Source: Micromonospora rubida
GTDB lineage: Bacteria > Actinomycetota > Actinomycetes > Mycobacteriales > Micromonosporaceae
Direction of reading: 5' to 3'
DNA length: 64,000 nt
NCBI RefSeq assembly: GCF_009908295.1
Contig: NZ_JAAALO010000001.1
Coordinates: 248,001 to 312,000, forward strand
Position 1 is the first letter of the stretch, and every line of letters starts with the position of its first letter. Under the pieces are notes generated by a model, which saw only the letters and a list, made by a program, of their open reading frames with translations, ran no database searches and was not told the DNA's origin. This document shows positions 8,617-17,878 of the stretch, one piece after another. The translations under genes and the position numbers were made by a program.

Positions 8617-8916
8617 GTGGTCATCCCCTGGCCGTCGCCCGACGACCACTCCTGGCCCGCCGAGCCCGACAAGCCCGGGCCGGCGGACGAGGACGCCCGG
8701 CTCGCCGCCGTCGTCGCCCGGCGGCTCGGCGGCGACCCGACGGTCCGCCACGAGCCGGTCAGAGTCAGCGTGCAGAACCGGGTCGTCATCCTCACCGGGA
8801 TCGTCACCGACCCGCGGGCCCGACGGGCCGCCGGGGAGCTGGCCTGGGAGGTCACCGACGTCGCCGACGTCTGCAACGCCCTGCGGCTGGCCGATCCGGG
8901 GCGTCCGCACCGGTGA
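8617..8916 (+). CDS. BON-domain protein
   Basis: A 99-residue soluble protein with a single BON domain at residues about 24-92: LAAVVARRLGGDPTVRHEPVRVSVQNRVV, ILTGIV, then ARRAAGELAWEVTDVADVCNAL. BON domains (as in OsmY) are thought to contact phospholipid and are often linked to osmotic or envelope stress. There is no signal peptide, so it is probably cytoplasmic. GTG 8617 follows GAGAAGGGA. It is the third gene of the STAS-GlsB-BON group and probably shares its transcript. Confidence 0.8.
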   Translation: MVIPWPSPDDHSWPAEPDKPGPADEDARLAAVVARRLGGDPTVRHEPVRVSVQNRVVILTGIVTDPRARRAAGELAWEVTDVADVCNALRLADPGRPHR

Positions 8917-8968
8917 CCGCGAGCCCCCGCGCCGCCGCCCGGCCCCGCCGGTGCGACCCGGCCGGGGC

Positions 8969-9020
8969 GTGACCGCGGGGCCCGCAGCGCCCGCACCAGC
9001 GCTGCGGGTCTCGCGGTGAC
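8969..9020 (+). terminator. Long hairpin after the BON gene
   Basis: Two 20-base arms (8969-8988 and 9001-9020) pair at 17 of 20 positions around a 12-base loop. It lies 52 bp after the BON stop codon and is the likely end of the STAS-GlsB-BON transcript. Confidence 0.5.
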
Positions 9021-9065
9021 ATCACCCCGCCGGCAGGACGGCGGCGGTCCCCGGAACGCGGGGCC

Positions 9066-9121
9066 CGGTCGTCGGGGCCCGGTCGTCGGGGCCCGGTCGT
9101 CGGGGCCCGGTCGTCGGGGCC
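9066..9121. repeat. 14-bp tandem repeat, four units
   Basis: The unit CGGTCGTCGGGGCC is repeated four times without change, within the 273-bp gap between the BON gene and the next minus-strand gene. No coding reading is supported here. It looks like slippage in noncoding DNA. Confidence 0.8.
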
Positions 9122-9189
9122 CGGCTCACCTGCGGCCCGGGGACCGGATCCGGGCCCTGGCGGGCGACACGGGCGGGCACCCGTCAGGC

Positions 9190-9393
9190 TCAAGGTCCGG
9201 ATGGTTCCTCATGACGATGCAGCCATCGCACGAGAAGTTCGATGCGTCCTTGTTCCCGCATCCGCCGGATCAACAGGGCCATTGCGAGCGACAGGATCAG
9301 GGCCGCCCACACGGGTGCACCCACTTTCCAGGCAAGCCCCCCGATGAGCAGGGCGATCAGGAGCAGCAGCCACTCCACCCATCCCGTGGTCAC
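9190..9393 (-). CDS. Small membrane protein, unknown function
   Basis: A 67-residue protein with two predicted helices (WVEWLLLLIALLIGGLAWKVG and VWAALILSLAMALLIRRM) and a basic, charged C-terminus (RIELLVRWLHRHEEPSGP). No family is recognised. GTG 9393 is preferred over ATG 9438, because 9438 lies inside the mobile element inserted at 9424. The element separates this gene from DNA that formerly lay directly upstream, so its original promoter may be lost. Confidence 0.5.
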   Translation of the reverse strand: MTTGWVEWLLLLIALLIGGLAWKVGAPVWAALILSLAMALLIRRMREQGRIELLVRWLHRHEEPSGP

Positions 9394-9423
9394 ACCGCAT
9401 AACGTAGCGCCCGTGTCACCGGG

Positions 9424-9877
9424 CCAGGGCCCCGGCAAGGTCGTGGGTCTCCGGCTTGGCAGGCCCCAGGGATGCGCGCGCTACCGACGTCATCGGCCCC
9501 TGCCGGGTCGGTCTTCGCGGGGTCTGTCTTCGCCGGGATGGCCTACCCTTCGTTGGTCCCTATGGAGCTGCCCCGTTTGTGCTACCGGTGGAGCGGGCGC
9601 GTAGACGGGGCAGCTCCATAGGGGCCGAAGGACAGGTCCCCGACCGGGCACGGAGCGCATTCGTCAGGCCGCCCACCCGACTGCCCGACGTACGGGGCGG
9701 CGTGGGGCGGCCGACGTCCCCGGAACATTCGCGGGAGAGGGAACACACAGCGCAGGACCGGTCAGACCGAGGCCCTGCCCAAGATTTCGGGTCATCCTCA
9801 AGGAGCGGAACGGGATTCCCGGAGAGCGGATCAACGCCGAGCGGGATCGGACACCCGCGACTGTGCCGGGGCCCTGG
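9424..9877. mobile_element. Non-autonomous transposable element (MITE-like), copy 1
   Basis: A 454-bp element bounded by perfect 14-bp terminal inverted repeats: CCAGGGCCCCGGCA at 9424-9437 and its complement at 9864-9877. It is flanked by an exact 8-bp direct repeat TCACCGGG (9416-9423 and 9878-9885), the footprint of a transposition event. A second copy lies at 20716-21229. It has no transposase gene, so it must be moved in trans. A strong internal hairpin lies at 9561-9620. Several transposase families make 8-bp duplications (for example ISL3, IS66, IS256 in part), and the ends do not let me choose one. Confidence 0.85.
9561..9620. repeat. Internal inverted repeat of element copy 1
   Basis: Perfect 16-bp arms (TATGGAGCTGCCCCGT at 9561-9576 and its complement at 9605-9620) enclose 28 bases. 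In copy 2 the same stem is 26 bp, which suggests that copy 1 has lost pairing on its outer part by small changes around 9552-9560. Confidence 0.9.
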
Positions 9878-9985
9878 TCACCGGGCCGACCGGGAAGCGT
9901 GTGGCAGCGCGGCGACACTGGCGACGAGCAGGACCAGGTGGGCCGCGAAGGCGGGCCCTGTGGCGGGCAGGAAGGTCCGGCTCAC
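9878..9985 (-). CDS. Possible 35-residue hydrophobic peptide
   Basis: A GTG start at 9985 is preceded by AGAGGGG with suitable spacing. The peptide starts VSRTFLPATGPAFAAHLVLL and holds one hydrophobic stretch. Its TGA stop lies inside the target duplication of element copy 1 (TCACCGGG at 9878-9885). Before the insertion this stop would have been about 25 bp upstream of the GTG of the 67-residue membrane protein. The pair may therefore have been a two-gene unit now split by the element. No family is recognised, and chance is a real alternative. Confidence 0.3.
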   Translation of the reverse strand: MSRTFLPATGPAFAAHLVLLVASVAALPHASRSAR

Positions 9986-10008
9986 CAAATCGCCCCTCTC
10001 TGTCCACC

Positions 10009-10036
10009 TTGGACATACGCCAAGCGGGCCTATGTG
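10009..10036 (+). promoter_or_regulatory. Candidate promoter with very short leader
   Basis: TTGGAC (10009-10014) and TATGTG (10031-10036) are separated by 16 bp and lie 11 bp before GTG 10048. A start of transcription about seven bases after the -10 box would leave almost no leader, which is common in actinomycetes. Confidence 0.45.
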
Positions 10037-10047
10037 ACACTCTTCGA

Positions 10048-10773
10048 GTGACGTTGCCTCCACCGCCGAGCATGCCCGACCAACCGGGTGCACCTCCACC
10101 GAACCCCGGGGCGCGACCGCCGCAGCCACCACTGACGCCACCGAAACGCAATACGCCTCTCATCATCGGTGTGGTCGCCGCAGCGCTGGCGCTGTGCCTG
10201 CTCGGAGTCTGCGGGGCCGCAGTGGGCGGGGTGGTCATCTTCAAGGCCAGGAGCGGCCCGCAGGACCGGTCCGCAGTCAGCCCCGCGCCCGGGCCGATGG
10301 AGACGACGAGAACACCTCCGCAGGTTGAGCCGACGTACTACCCGCCGCAGATCGTCCCCACGACCGAGGCGGTTCCGCCACCGCCACCGGCGAAGATCGG
10401 GCAGTGCGTCGTAGTCAGCGAGAAGGGCAGCTTTCAGGGCATCGGCAACTGCAACGGCACCCGTGGCACCTACCGGGTGGTCTCGATGGACAATTCCCAG
10501 GGCACCTGCGCTGACCCCGATTCCGCGTACATCACCGAGGCGGGCTATCGGCTGTGCCTCGAGCTTCACCTGGTGCGCTTCTACTGTTACAAGTTTCCGA
10601 AGGGCAGTGGCTGGGTCGTCGGCGCGACGAAGTGCAAGGCGAAGGGCACTGTCCACATCATCGACATCGTCCCCGGCGCCTCCAACGGAAACAGGTGCAC
10701 GCGGGATCGCAAATGGAATCGTTGGTACCGGTTCCTGAACCCGACTGTCGTCTACTGCGTCATGAAATACTGA
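10048..10773 (+). CDS. LppU/SCO3897-like membrane-anchored protein
   Basis: A 241-residue protein with a Pro-rich cytoplasmic N-terminus, one helix (PLIIGVVAAALALCLLGVCGAAVGGVVIF, about residues 37-65), a Pro/Thr linker, and an outside domain. The outside domain has many Cys and the pattern IGQCVVV...IGNCNGTRGTYRVV...GTCADPDSAYI...LCLELHL. The C-x-n-C arrangement and the GQCVV start resemble the LppU/SCO3897 family of secreted or lipoprotein-like actinobacterial proteins of unknown role. A further Cys-rich tail follows that may be a half-repeat. GTG 10048 fits the short-leader promoter; ATG 10072 is an alternative. Confidence 0.6.
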   Translation: MTLPPPPSMPDQPGAPPPNPGARPPQPPLTPPKRNTPLIIGVVAAALALCLLGVCGAAVGGVVIFKARSGPQDRSAVSPAPGPMETTRTPPQVEPTYYPPQIVPTTEAVPPPPPAKIGQCVVVSEKGSFQGIGNCNGTRGTYRVVSMDNSQGTCADPDSAYITEAGYRLCLELHLVRFYCYKFPKGSGWVVGATKCKAKGTVHIIDIVPGASNGNRCTRDRKWNRWYRFLNPTVVYCVMKY

Positions 10774-10841
10774 CGGCGCCGCCGACCGAAGCTCCGGCGA
10801 TCTACATCGATCGCCGACGAGCGGCCTCCCGACGCCGTCAG
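10770..10841. terminator. Branched stem-loop between convergent genes
   Basis: The outer arms CTGACGGCG (10770-10778) and CGCCGTCAG (10833-10841) pair perfectly, and an inner hairpin GGCGAT/ATCGCC lies between. It is placed at the stop of the LppU-like gene and faces the end of the HEAT-repeat gene, so it may end both transcripts. Confidence 0.45.
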
Positions 10842-10930
10842 TCGCGCCGAGTGCATTCCAGGTGCGGCCCGCCACGCCTGCCGCCGGCACCCCACCGGCC
10901 CCGGTCCGCACCACCCCGGGGCGGGGCGGG

Positions 10931-13900
10931 TCACCCCGACATGGACAGGTCGAGGGCGGCGTCGCGGACGTCGGCGACGGGGTGCCCGCGCAGCGTCCGC
11001 AGCAGGTCCCGCCACGGCGTCGACCAGCCGTACGACTCCCCGGCCCGGGTCAGCGCCAGCGCGAGGAGCCCGGCCCCGTCGCCTCGGCCGGCCAGTTCCC
11101 GGGCCGCCGCCAGCAGCAGCCCGGCGTCCACGACAGCGGCGTCCCGGCGTACCCGGTCGGCGAGGGCGTCGGCCAGGCGGGCGGCCAGCGCCGGGCGGCC
11201 GGCGGCCAGCTCGAACAGCCCGGTCAGCTCGGCGACGAGCTGCTGCGGGGTGCGCCCGTCGAGGCGCACCAGAGCTGCCAGCAGCCCGGCCGCGCCGGGC
11301 ACGAACCCCGGGTGCCGGGCCAGGTTGCGGGCGGCGTCCCGGGCCGGGCCGCGGTCGGCGTCGACGCCGGCGCGCTGCGCCCACACCCGCACGGTCCGCA
11401 GGATCGCGTCGATCCGGCGGCGGGCCGGCCGGTCCCGCTCCGGCCCGCCCGGGTCGTCGTCGGCCGCGTCGAGGGCCACCAGCCGGCGCAGGGCGACGTC
11501 GAGCGCGGCCCGCTCGGGGCGGTGCGGCAGGTCCAGCAGCGCGCGGAGCAGCATCGACCGGGCCGGCCAGCCGGCGTGCGCGTCTAGGTCGGTGAGCGTC
11601 TCGACGGCCAGGTCGGTGATGTCGGGCGCCCACCGGGCCCACTGCGCCAGCCGGGTCAGCGCCGCCTGGGAGACCACCTCGTCACCGCTGCGGCAGGCGG
11701 TGACGACCAGGCCGGCGTACCGGGGTCGGTGCGGCTCCGGCACCTCGTGCGGCCCGGCGGCCAGCACGGCCAGGGTGTCCTCCCGGCCGCCGCCGACGGC
11801 CAGGTCCAGCACCGCCCAGCTCTGCGGCGTGTGCAGCCGCTGCCGGGCGGCGGAGGTGACCGCCGCCCGGACGTCGCGGTGCTGGTCGGGCTGCTGCCAC
11901 ACCTGCCGCAGCAGCGGCACCGCCTCCGGCGGACCGTGCCGGCCGAGCAGCCGGACGGCCTCCTTGCGGCTGGTCACCCTGCCCCGGCCGAGGGCGATTC
12001 CGCTGAGCCGGGCCAGCAGCGCGGACGGGGCGACGAACCGGGCGGCCCGGCCGGCGGCGTACATCGCCACCCGGGCCCGATCGTCGTCGGCGTGCGCGAG
12101 CAGCGTGGTCAGGGCCTCCTCGGGCCGGTCGGTCCAGGGCAGCGCACCGAGGGCCGCCTCGGCGAGGGTGACGTTCGACGAGTCGACGTACCGCAGCACC
12201 AGGTCGCGGCCGGCGTCGGGGACCCGCGCCGCGCGGGCGAGCGCGGCGGCCCGGGCGTGCATCGGCTGACCCGCGTCGCGGGCCACCCGGGCCTGGAGGT
12301 CGACGTACGCCCGGCGGTGCCGGGGCAGCCAACGGCCGACGTGCCACGGATGCCCGGGCACCCAGCGCGGCCCGGCGGGCAGGAACGCCCCGGCCGGCGG
12401 CGGGCCGAGCAGCACCCCGTCGAGCAGGTCGGTGCGCCGGCCGCAGACCGTCCGCCACACCGCCTCGAACGTGATCACCGACGGGTCGGCGGCGAGCAGG
12501 AGGGCAACCCGCTCGCCGCGCGGCGCCGGGTCCGCCAGCCACAGGTCGGCGGCGGTACGGACGACCGGGGAGACGTTGCCCGGGCCGGTGGCCCGGTGCA
12601 GCAGCTCCTGGAGCGCGGGCAGCCGCCACGCCCGGCGTCCCAGCGCGCGGGTGACGGCGAACAGGGCGGTGAACTCGCCGCGCGCCATCCCGGCGGTGAT
12701 CCGGGGCAGGAGCCGGTCGAGGACGACCCGCTCCTGCCCCCGCCGCAGGCCGTGGTCGAGCCGGCCCAGCGGGGGCAGGTGGTGCCCGCCGAGGAGGGCG
12801 TCGAGGGTGGCCAGCGCCCAGCCCAGCAGTTCCGGTTCGTCGACGTGGTGGCGCAGCACCCCGCACGCCAGGTCGCCCAGCGCGGACAGCGTGCGGATGG
12901 ACGCGTCCCGGGCGTGGGTGGCGTCGGTGACCAGCGCCGCCAGCACGGGCCGCGAGTCGGCGCGCAGCAGTCGGGGCATGGTCGCCAGGGTGGCCAGCGC
13001 CGCCGACCGGACCGGGTCCTGCTCGTTGCGCAGCCCGCCGAGCCGGGCCACGGCCTCGGCCACCGCCGCCGGGTCGTCGCTGCGCCGCGCGGCGGTGAGC
13101 AGCAGCTCGTACGCGCTCGCCCGGTCCTGGGCGTCGGCGGCGCGCAGGGCGGGCGTCAGCACCGCGGACGCCTCCGGCCAGGGCAGCTCGGCGCTCCACG
13201 CCCGCACGGCGGCCTCGTCGGCGCGGACCCGGTCGAGGGTGAGCACCCGGCGGGCCTCCCGCTCCCGCCAGCGCCGGGGCAGCACCGCCATGACCTCCCG
13301 GGACGGGATCGCGGCGGCCGTCTCGACGTCGGCGAGCGCGGCGTCGTACAGGGTGCCGCGCGCCGCCGGGGGCAGCGCGTCCAGCAGCGCCGCGAGGCTG
13401 GCGCTGTCGGCGCGCAGCCGCCGGGCGAGGGTGACCAGGTCCGCCGCCGGCAGCACGGCGAGGCGGCGCAGCAGCACCGGGGGCAGGGCGGCCCGGGTCA
13501 GCCAGCCGGCGCGGGCGGGGGCGGTCAGCAGCGCGAGCGCCCGGTGCGGGGACGCCGCGGCGAGCACGCCGTAGCGGGCGAGGCCGCCGGGGAGCCCGTC
13601 GGCCGGGGCGTGGCGTTCGAGCAGGGCGAGCACCCGCTCCGGGTGGTCGGCCGCCGTGCCGAGCAGCGCGCCCGCGCGGGCCGCCCACCAGCGGGAGCGT
13701 TCCGGGCCGTCGAGGCCGGGCAGCGTCGCCTCGGCGTGGTCGAGCAGGACCCCGGCGTGCCGGCGGGCCAGGGTCGTCCCGCCGCCGAGCGCGTGGTCGA
13801 GCAGGGGCAGCAGCCGGCGTACCGTGTCGGGGCCGCAGGCCGGCAGCAGCGCGACCGCCTCGGCGTCGCCGAACCGGTCGCGGACCGCGTCGACGAGCCG

Positions 13901-14281
13901 GTCGGCGGCCTCCGGGCGGCGCAGCGACCGCAGCGACCGGTACACCAGCCGGCGCAGGTCGGCCGGGGCGTCGGCGAGCAGGGGGCGCAGGTCGTCGGCG
14001 GTGAGCCAGCCGGCGCGCAGGCAGGCGCGGACCGCGACGGCCCGGATCGCCGCGTGCGGGTCGTCGAGGGCGGCGGCCACCCCGGCGCGGTCGCCGACGA
14101 CCTGGGCCGCGGTCACGGCGAGGAACCGGTGGTACGTCGACCCGGCGCGCAGGTCCGCGAGCACCCCGGCCAGCCGGCCGGCGGCGGCGAGGGCCCGGGA
14201 CCGGGCGGCGAGGGCTGTCATCCGCTCCCGGTACGGCAGTTCGTCGAGGTCGTCGAGCAGGGCGGCGGTTCGGGGCGACAT
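10931..14281 (-). CDS. Large HEAT-repeat protein, unknown function
   Basis: A 1,116-residue protein made almost entirely of short Ala/Leu/Arg-rich helical pairs, such as AIRAVAVRACLRAGWLTADDL followed by LRPLLADAPADLRRLVYRSL. Helix breaks at roughly 30-40 residue spacing are typical of HEAT or ARM solenoids. No catalytic motif, signal peptide or membrane helix is visible. Such proteins act as scaffolds, and some bacterial HEAT proteins act on phycobilin or DNA, but nothing here points to those. ATG 14281 is chosen; the in-frame extension to 14374 runs into sequence with no homologue-like character. The gene stands alone between terminators. Its partners are unknown. Confidence 0.75.
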   Translation of the reverse strand: MSPRTAALLDDLDELPYRERMTALAARSRALAAAGRLAGVLADLRAGSTYHRFLAVTAAQVVGDRAGVAAALDDPHAAIRAVAVRACLRAGWLTADDLRPLLADAPADLRRLVYRSLRSLRRPEAADRLVDAVRDRFGDAEAVALLPACGPDTVRRLLPLLDHALGGGTTLARRHAGVLLDHAEATLPGLDGPERSRWWAARAGALLGTAADHPERVLALLERHAPADGLPGGLARYGVLAAASPHRALALLTAPARAGWLTRAALPPVLLRRLAVLPAADLVTLARRLRADSASLAALLDALPPAARGTLYDAALADVETAAAIPSREVMAVLPRRWREREARRVLTLDRVRADEAAVRAWSAELPWPEASAVLTPALRAADAQDRASAYELLLTAARRSDDPAAVAEAVARLGGLRNEQDPVRSAALATLATMPRLLRADSRPVLAALVTDATHARDASIRTLSALGDLACGVLRHHVDEPELLGWALATLDALLGGHHLPPLGRLDHGLRRGQERVVLDRLLPRITAGMARGEFTALFAVTRALGRRAWRLPALQELLHRATGPGNVSPVVRTAADLWLADPAPRGERVALLLAADPSVITFEAVWRTVCGRRTDLLDGVLLGPPPAGAFLPAGPRWVPGHPWHVGRWLPRHRRAYVDLQARVARDAGQPMHARAAALARAARVPDAGRDLVLRYVDSSNVTLAEAALGALPWTDRPEEALTTLLAHADDDRARVAMYAAGRAARFVAPSALLARLSGIALGRGRVTSRKEAVRLLGRHGPPEAVPLLRQVWQQPDQHRDVRAAVTSAARQRLHTPQSWAVLDLAVGGGREDTLAVLAAGPHEVPEPHRPRYAGLVVTACRSGDEVVSQAALTRLAQWARWAPDITDLAVETLTDLDAHAGWPARSMLLRALLDLPHRPERAALDVALRRLVALDAADDDPGGPERDRPARRRIDAILRTVRVWAQRAGVDADRGPARDAARNLARHPGFVPGAAGLLAALVRLDGRTPQQLVAELTGLFELAAGRPALAARLADALADRVRRDAAVVDAGLLLAAARELAGRGDGAGLLALALTRAGESYGWSTPWRDLLRTLRGHPVADVRDAALDLSMSG

Positions 14282-14436
14282 CGCGCCATTGTGCCCGGCG
14301 ACGGGTTCGCGGCCGACTCGTTTATGCGGGGGCTGTGACGGTGTTCCCGCTCGCCTGACCTGACGTGGAGTCACCGGTCCCTCCCGGGTGGCCGGTGTCC
14401 CGGCCCGCAGTGTTGCTGCCCGTCGGGGACGCGGGA

Positions 14437-14465
14437 GCGCCCGGCCGGACGAACCGGCCGGGCGC
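14437..14465 (-). terminator. Hairpin after the rpf gene
   Basis: Perfect 12-bp arms (GCGCCCGGCCGG at 14437-14448, complement at 14454-14465) flank a five-base loop. It lies 60 bp after the stop of the minus-strand Rpf/LysM gene. The surrounding 14282-14524 holds no other gene. Confidence 0.65.
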
Positions 14466-14524
14466 CTGCGGTGCTGGGTGCCCCGCGACCGGGACGCCGG
14501 GTCGCGCCGACCCGGCCGGGCGGG

Positions 14525-15354
<830 letters not shown>

Positions 15355-15423
15355 CGACCGTGGTCGCCGCATTCGCGGACTCCATCGACGTTAGGCACCG
15401 TTCGTGACGAGTGCCCACCTCTT

Positions 15424-15437
15424 GTGAAGTTCTTCAC
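15424..15437. promoter_or_regulatory. CRP-like binding site upstream of rpf
   Basis: GTGAAGTTCTTCAC has the GTGA-N6-TCAC form of a CRP family site. It lies about 75 bp upstream of the riboswitch start and 240 bp upstream of the rpf start codon. In mycobacteria the CRP homologue is known to control rpfA, which supports this reading; binding itself is inferred. Confidence 0.55.
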
Positions 15438-15742
15438 CCGCTCGGGCGAAGGGCCGCATCGTCGACTTGCGAGACTTCACCAGCCATGCAGGGCGAACGC
15501 CGGGCCGAGTCTGATCAGGGCGAACCGCCATTGGACAACCTCACCCCATCACTAAGAGTAACTGGGGTCCGATTGCGCACATCGGATGCCGGAAACGCTC
15601 GGTGAGCGCCCACACAGCTCAGTGGGGCGATCGGCGGCCATGCCCGGCCGCGGCGCCAACCCGCGCGGCCGCCCCCGAAACATCGGGCCGTCATCCCGGT
15701 CGAACCGGCTGCCCGGGAACCCCGCTCGGGGTGGCAGACGGC
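15438..15742. other. Gene-free stretch between rpf control region and htpG terminator
   Basis: About 300 bp without a supported gene. Short plus-strand readings here have no ribosome-binding site or recognisable product. The part nearest 15438 probably carries further rpf promoter elements; I see no clear -10/-35 pair. Confidence 0.5.
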
Positions 15743-15792
15743 GCGCGCCGGGCGTCCACGGTCGATGGTGTCGACCGTGGAGCCCGGCGCGC
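15743..15792 (-). terminator. Strong hairpin after htpG
   Basis: The arms GCGCGCCGGGC (15743-15753) and GCCCGGCGCGC (15782-15792) pair perfectly. The stem then continues through CCACGGTCGA/TCGACCGTGG with small bulges, closing on a five-base loop. It begins 15 bp after the htpG stop. Confidence 0.75.
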
Positions 15793-15807
15793 GGCGCTTC
15801 TCGGCGG

Positions 15808-17721
15808 CTACAGGGTGCGGGCCAGCCGGTCGGCGAGGATGCGGGTGAACCGGGACGGGTCGGCCAGCTCGCCGCCCTCGGCCAGCAGCGCCATCCCGTA
15901 CAGCAGCTCGGCCGTGTCGCCGAGCGAGTCGGCCCCGGCCTCCTGCTCGTGGGCCTTGCGCAGCCCCTCGACCAGCGGGTGCCCCGGGTTCAGCTCCAGG
16001 ATCCGCTTGACCTGCGGCACCTCGTGCCCCATCGCCCGGTACATCTTCTCCAGCGTCGGGGTGATGTCCTGGGCGTCACCGACGACGCAGGCCGGCGAGG
16101 TGGTCAGCCGGGTGGAGAGCCGGACCTCCTTGACGCTGCCGGAGAGCTTCTCGCTCATCCAGGTCAGCAGGTCGGCGTACTCCTGGCGCTGCTGCTCGCG
16201 GGCCGACTCGGCCTCCTCCTTCTCCTCCTCGGTGTCCAGGTCGACCTGGCCCTTGGCGATGGACCGCAGCGGCTTGCCGTCGAACTGCCCGACCCGCTCG
16301 ACCCACACCTCGTCCACCGGGTCGGTGAGGATCAGCACCTCGTAGCCCTTGGCCCGGAACGCCTCCATGTGCGGCGAGTTCTCGATCATCGCCCGGGACT
16401 CGCCGGTCATGTAGTAGATGTCGCCCTGGCCGTCCTTCATCCGCTCGACGTAGTCGCGCAGGCCGGTCAGCTCCGCCGGGTCGTGGGTGGAGGCGACGGA
16501 GACGATGTCGAGGATGGCCTCGGCGTTGTCCGGGTCGTCGAGCAGGCCCTCCTTCAGCGCCGGGCCGAACTCCGACCAGAAGGTGCGGTACTTCTCGGCC
16601 TCGTTGGCCTTCAGCTCCTTGACGGTGGCGAGGATCTTCTTCACCAGCCGGCGGCGCACCGCCTGGATCTGGCGGTCCTGCTGGAGGATCTCCCGGGAGA
16701 TGTTCAGCGACAGGTCGTGCGCGTCGACGACGCCCTTGACGAAGCGCAGGTAGTTGGGCATCAGCGCGTCGCAGTCGTCCATGATGAACACGCGCTTGAC
16801 GTAGAGCTGCACGCCGCGACGGGCCTGCGGGGCGAACAGGTCGACCGGGGCGTGCGACGGCAGGAACAGCAGCGCTTCGTACTCGAAGGTGCCCTCGCCC
16901 CGCATGTGGATCGTTTCGAGGGGGTCGGCCCAGTCGTGGCTGACGTGCTTGTAGAACTCCTTGTACTCCGCCTCGTCGACCTCGCTGCGCGGGCGGGCCC
17001 ACAGCGCCTTCATCGAGTTGACGGTCTGCACCTCGCGGGTGACCGCGTCGTCCTCGCCGGGACGCTCCACGGTCATCCGGATCGGCCAGGCGATGAAGTC
17101 GGAGTACCGCTTGACGATCTCGCGGATCTTCCAGTCGGCGGTGTAGTCGTGCAGGTTGTCGTCGCTGTCCTCCGGCTTGAGGTGGACGGTGACGGCCGTG
17201 CCCTGCGGCGCGTCGTCGATGGTCTCCACGACGTACGTGCCCTCGCCGGTGGACTCCCAGCGGGTGCCCTCGGCCTCCCCGGCGCGGCGGGTGACCAGGG
17301 TGACCCTGTCGGCCACCATGAAGGTCGCGTAGAACCCGACCCCGAACTGGCCGATCAGGTCGGCGGACCCGGCCGAGTCCTTCGACTCGCGCAGCTTGGT
17401 CAGCAGCTCGGCGGTGCCGGACTTGGCGATGGTACCGATCAACCCGACGACGTCGTCGCGGGACATGCCGATGCCGTTGTCCCGGACGGTCAGGGTGCGC
17501 GCCTCGCGGTCGACCTCGATCTCGACGTGCAGGTCGGAGGTGTCGGCCGCGAGATCCTTGTCGACCAGGGACTCCAGGCGCAGCTTGTCCAGCGCGTCGG
17601 ACGCGTTGGAGATGAGTTCGCGCAGGAAGACGTCCTTGTTCGAATAGATCGAATGGACCATCAGCTGGAGCAGCTGGCGCGCCTCCGCCTGGAATTCCAG
17701 CGTCTCGATCCGGTTGCTCAC
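15808..17721 (-). CDS. htpG: Molecular chaperone HtpG (Hsp90)
   Basis: A 637-residue cytoplasmic ATP-dependent chaperone of usual bacterial Hsp90 length. The GHKL ATPase domain shows ELISNASDALDKLR (with the Mg-binding Asn), VRDNGIGM, GTIAKSGT and IGQFGVGFYA. The middle domain holds IMDDCDALMPNYLRFVKGVVD and DLSLNISREILQQ. The C-terminal dimer domain ends near LEKMYRAMGHEVPQVKRILELNP. The start is GTG 17721, with AAGGGGG upstream. It is a single-gene unit with its own terminator. Nothing is unusual apart from the GTG start. Confidence 0.97.
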   Translation of the reverse strand: MSNRIETLEFQAEARQLLQLMVHSIYSNKDVFLRELISNASDALDKLRLESLVDKDLAADTSDLHVEIEVDREARTLTVRDNGIGMSRDDVVGLIGTIAKSGTAELLTKLRESKDSAGSADLIGQFGVGFYATFMVADRVTLVTRRAGEAEGTRWESTGEGTYVVETIDDAPQGTAVTVHLKPEDSDDNLHDYTADWKIREIVKRYSDFIAWPIRMTVERPGEDDAVTREVQTVNSMKALWARPRSEVDEAEYKEFYKHVSHDWADPLETIHMRGEGTFEYEALLFLPSHAPVDLFAPQARRGVQLYVKRVFIMDDCDALMPNYLRFVKGVVDAHDLSLNISREILQQDRQIQAVRRRLVKKILATVKELKANEAEKYRTFWSEFGPALKEGLLDDPDNAEAILDIVSVASTHDPAELTGLRDYVERMKDGQGDIYYMTGESRAMIENSPHMEAFRAKGYEVLILTDPVDEVWVERVGQFDGKPLRSIAKGQVDLDTEEEKEEAESAREQQRQEYADLLTWMSEKLSGSVKEVRLSTRLTTSPACVVGDAQDITPTLEKMYRAMGHEVPQVKRILELNPGHPLVEGLRKAHEQEAGADSLGDTAELLYGMALLAEGGELADPSRFTRILADRLARTL

Positions 17722-17878
17722 ACCGACCCCCTTCAGTTACGTCCGACCTTCGCGCACAGGATACGAGCCGTCGCTACCGGTCGCGTCACCCGCCCGGCCC
17801 GGGACGCCCCTGTGATTCGGCTGCGCCCGGCGCAATTGGTTCGACCGAAGCTACGACAGCCTTCCCGGTCGTGGTCGG

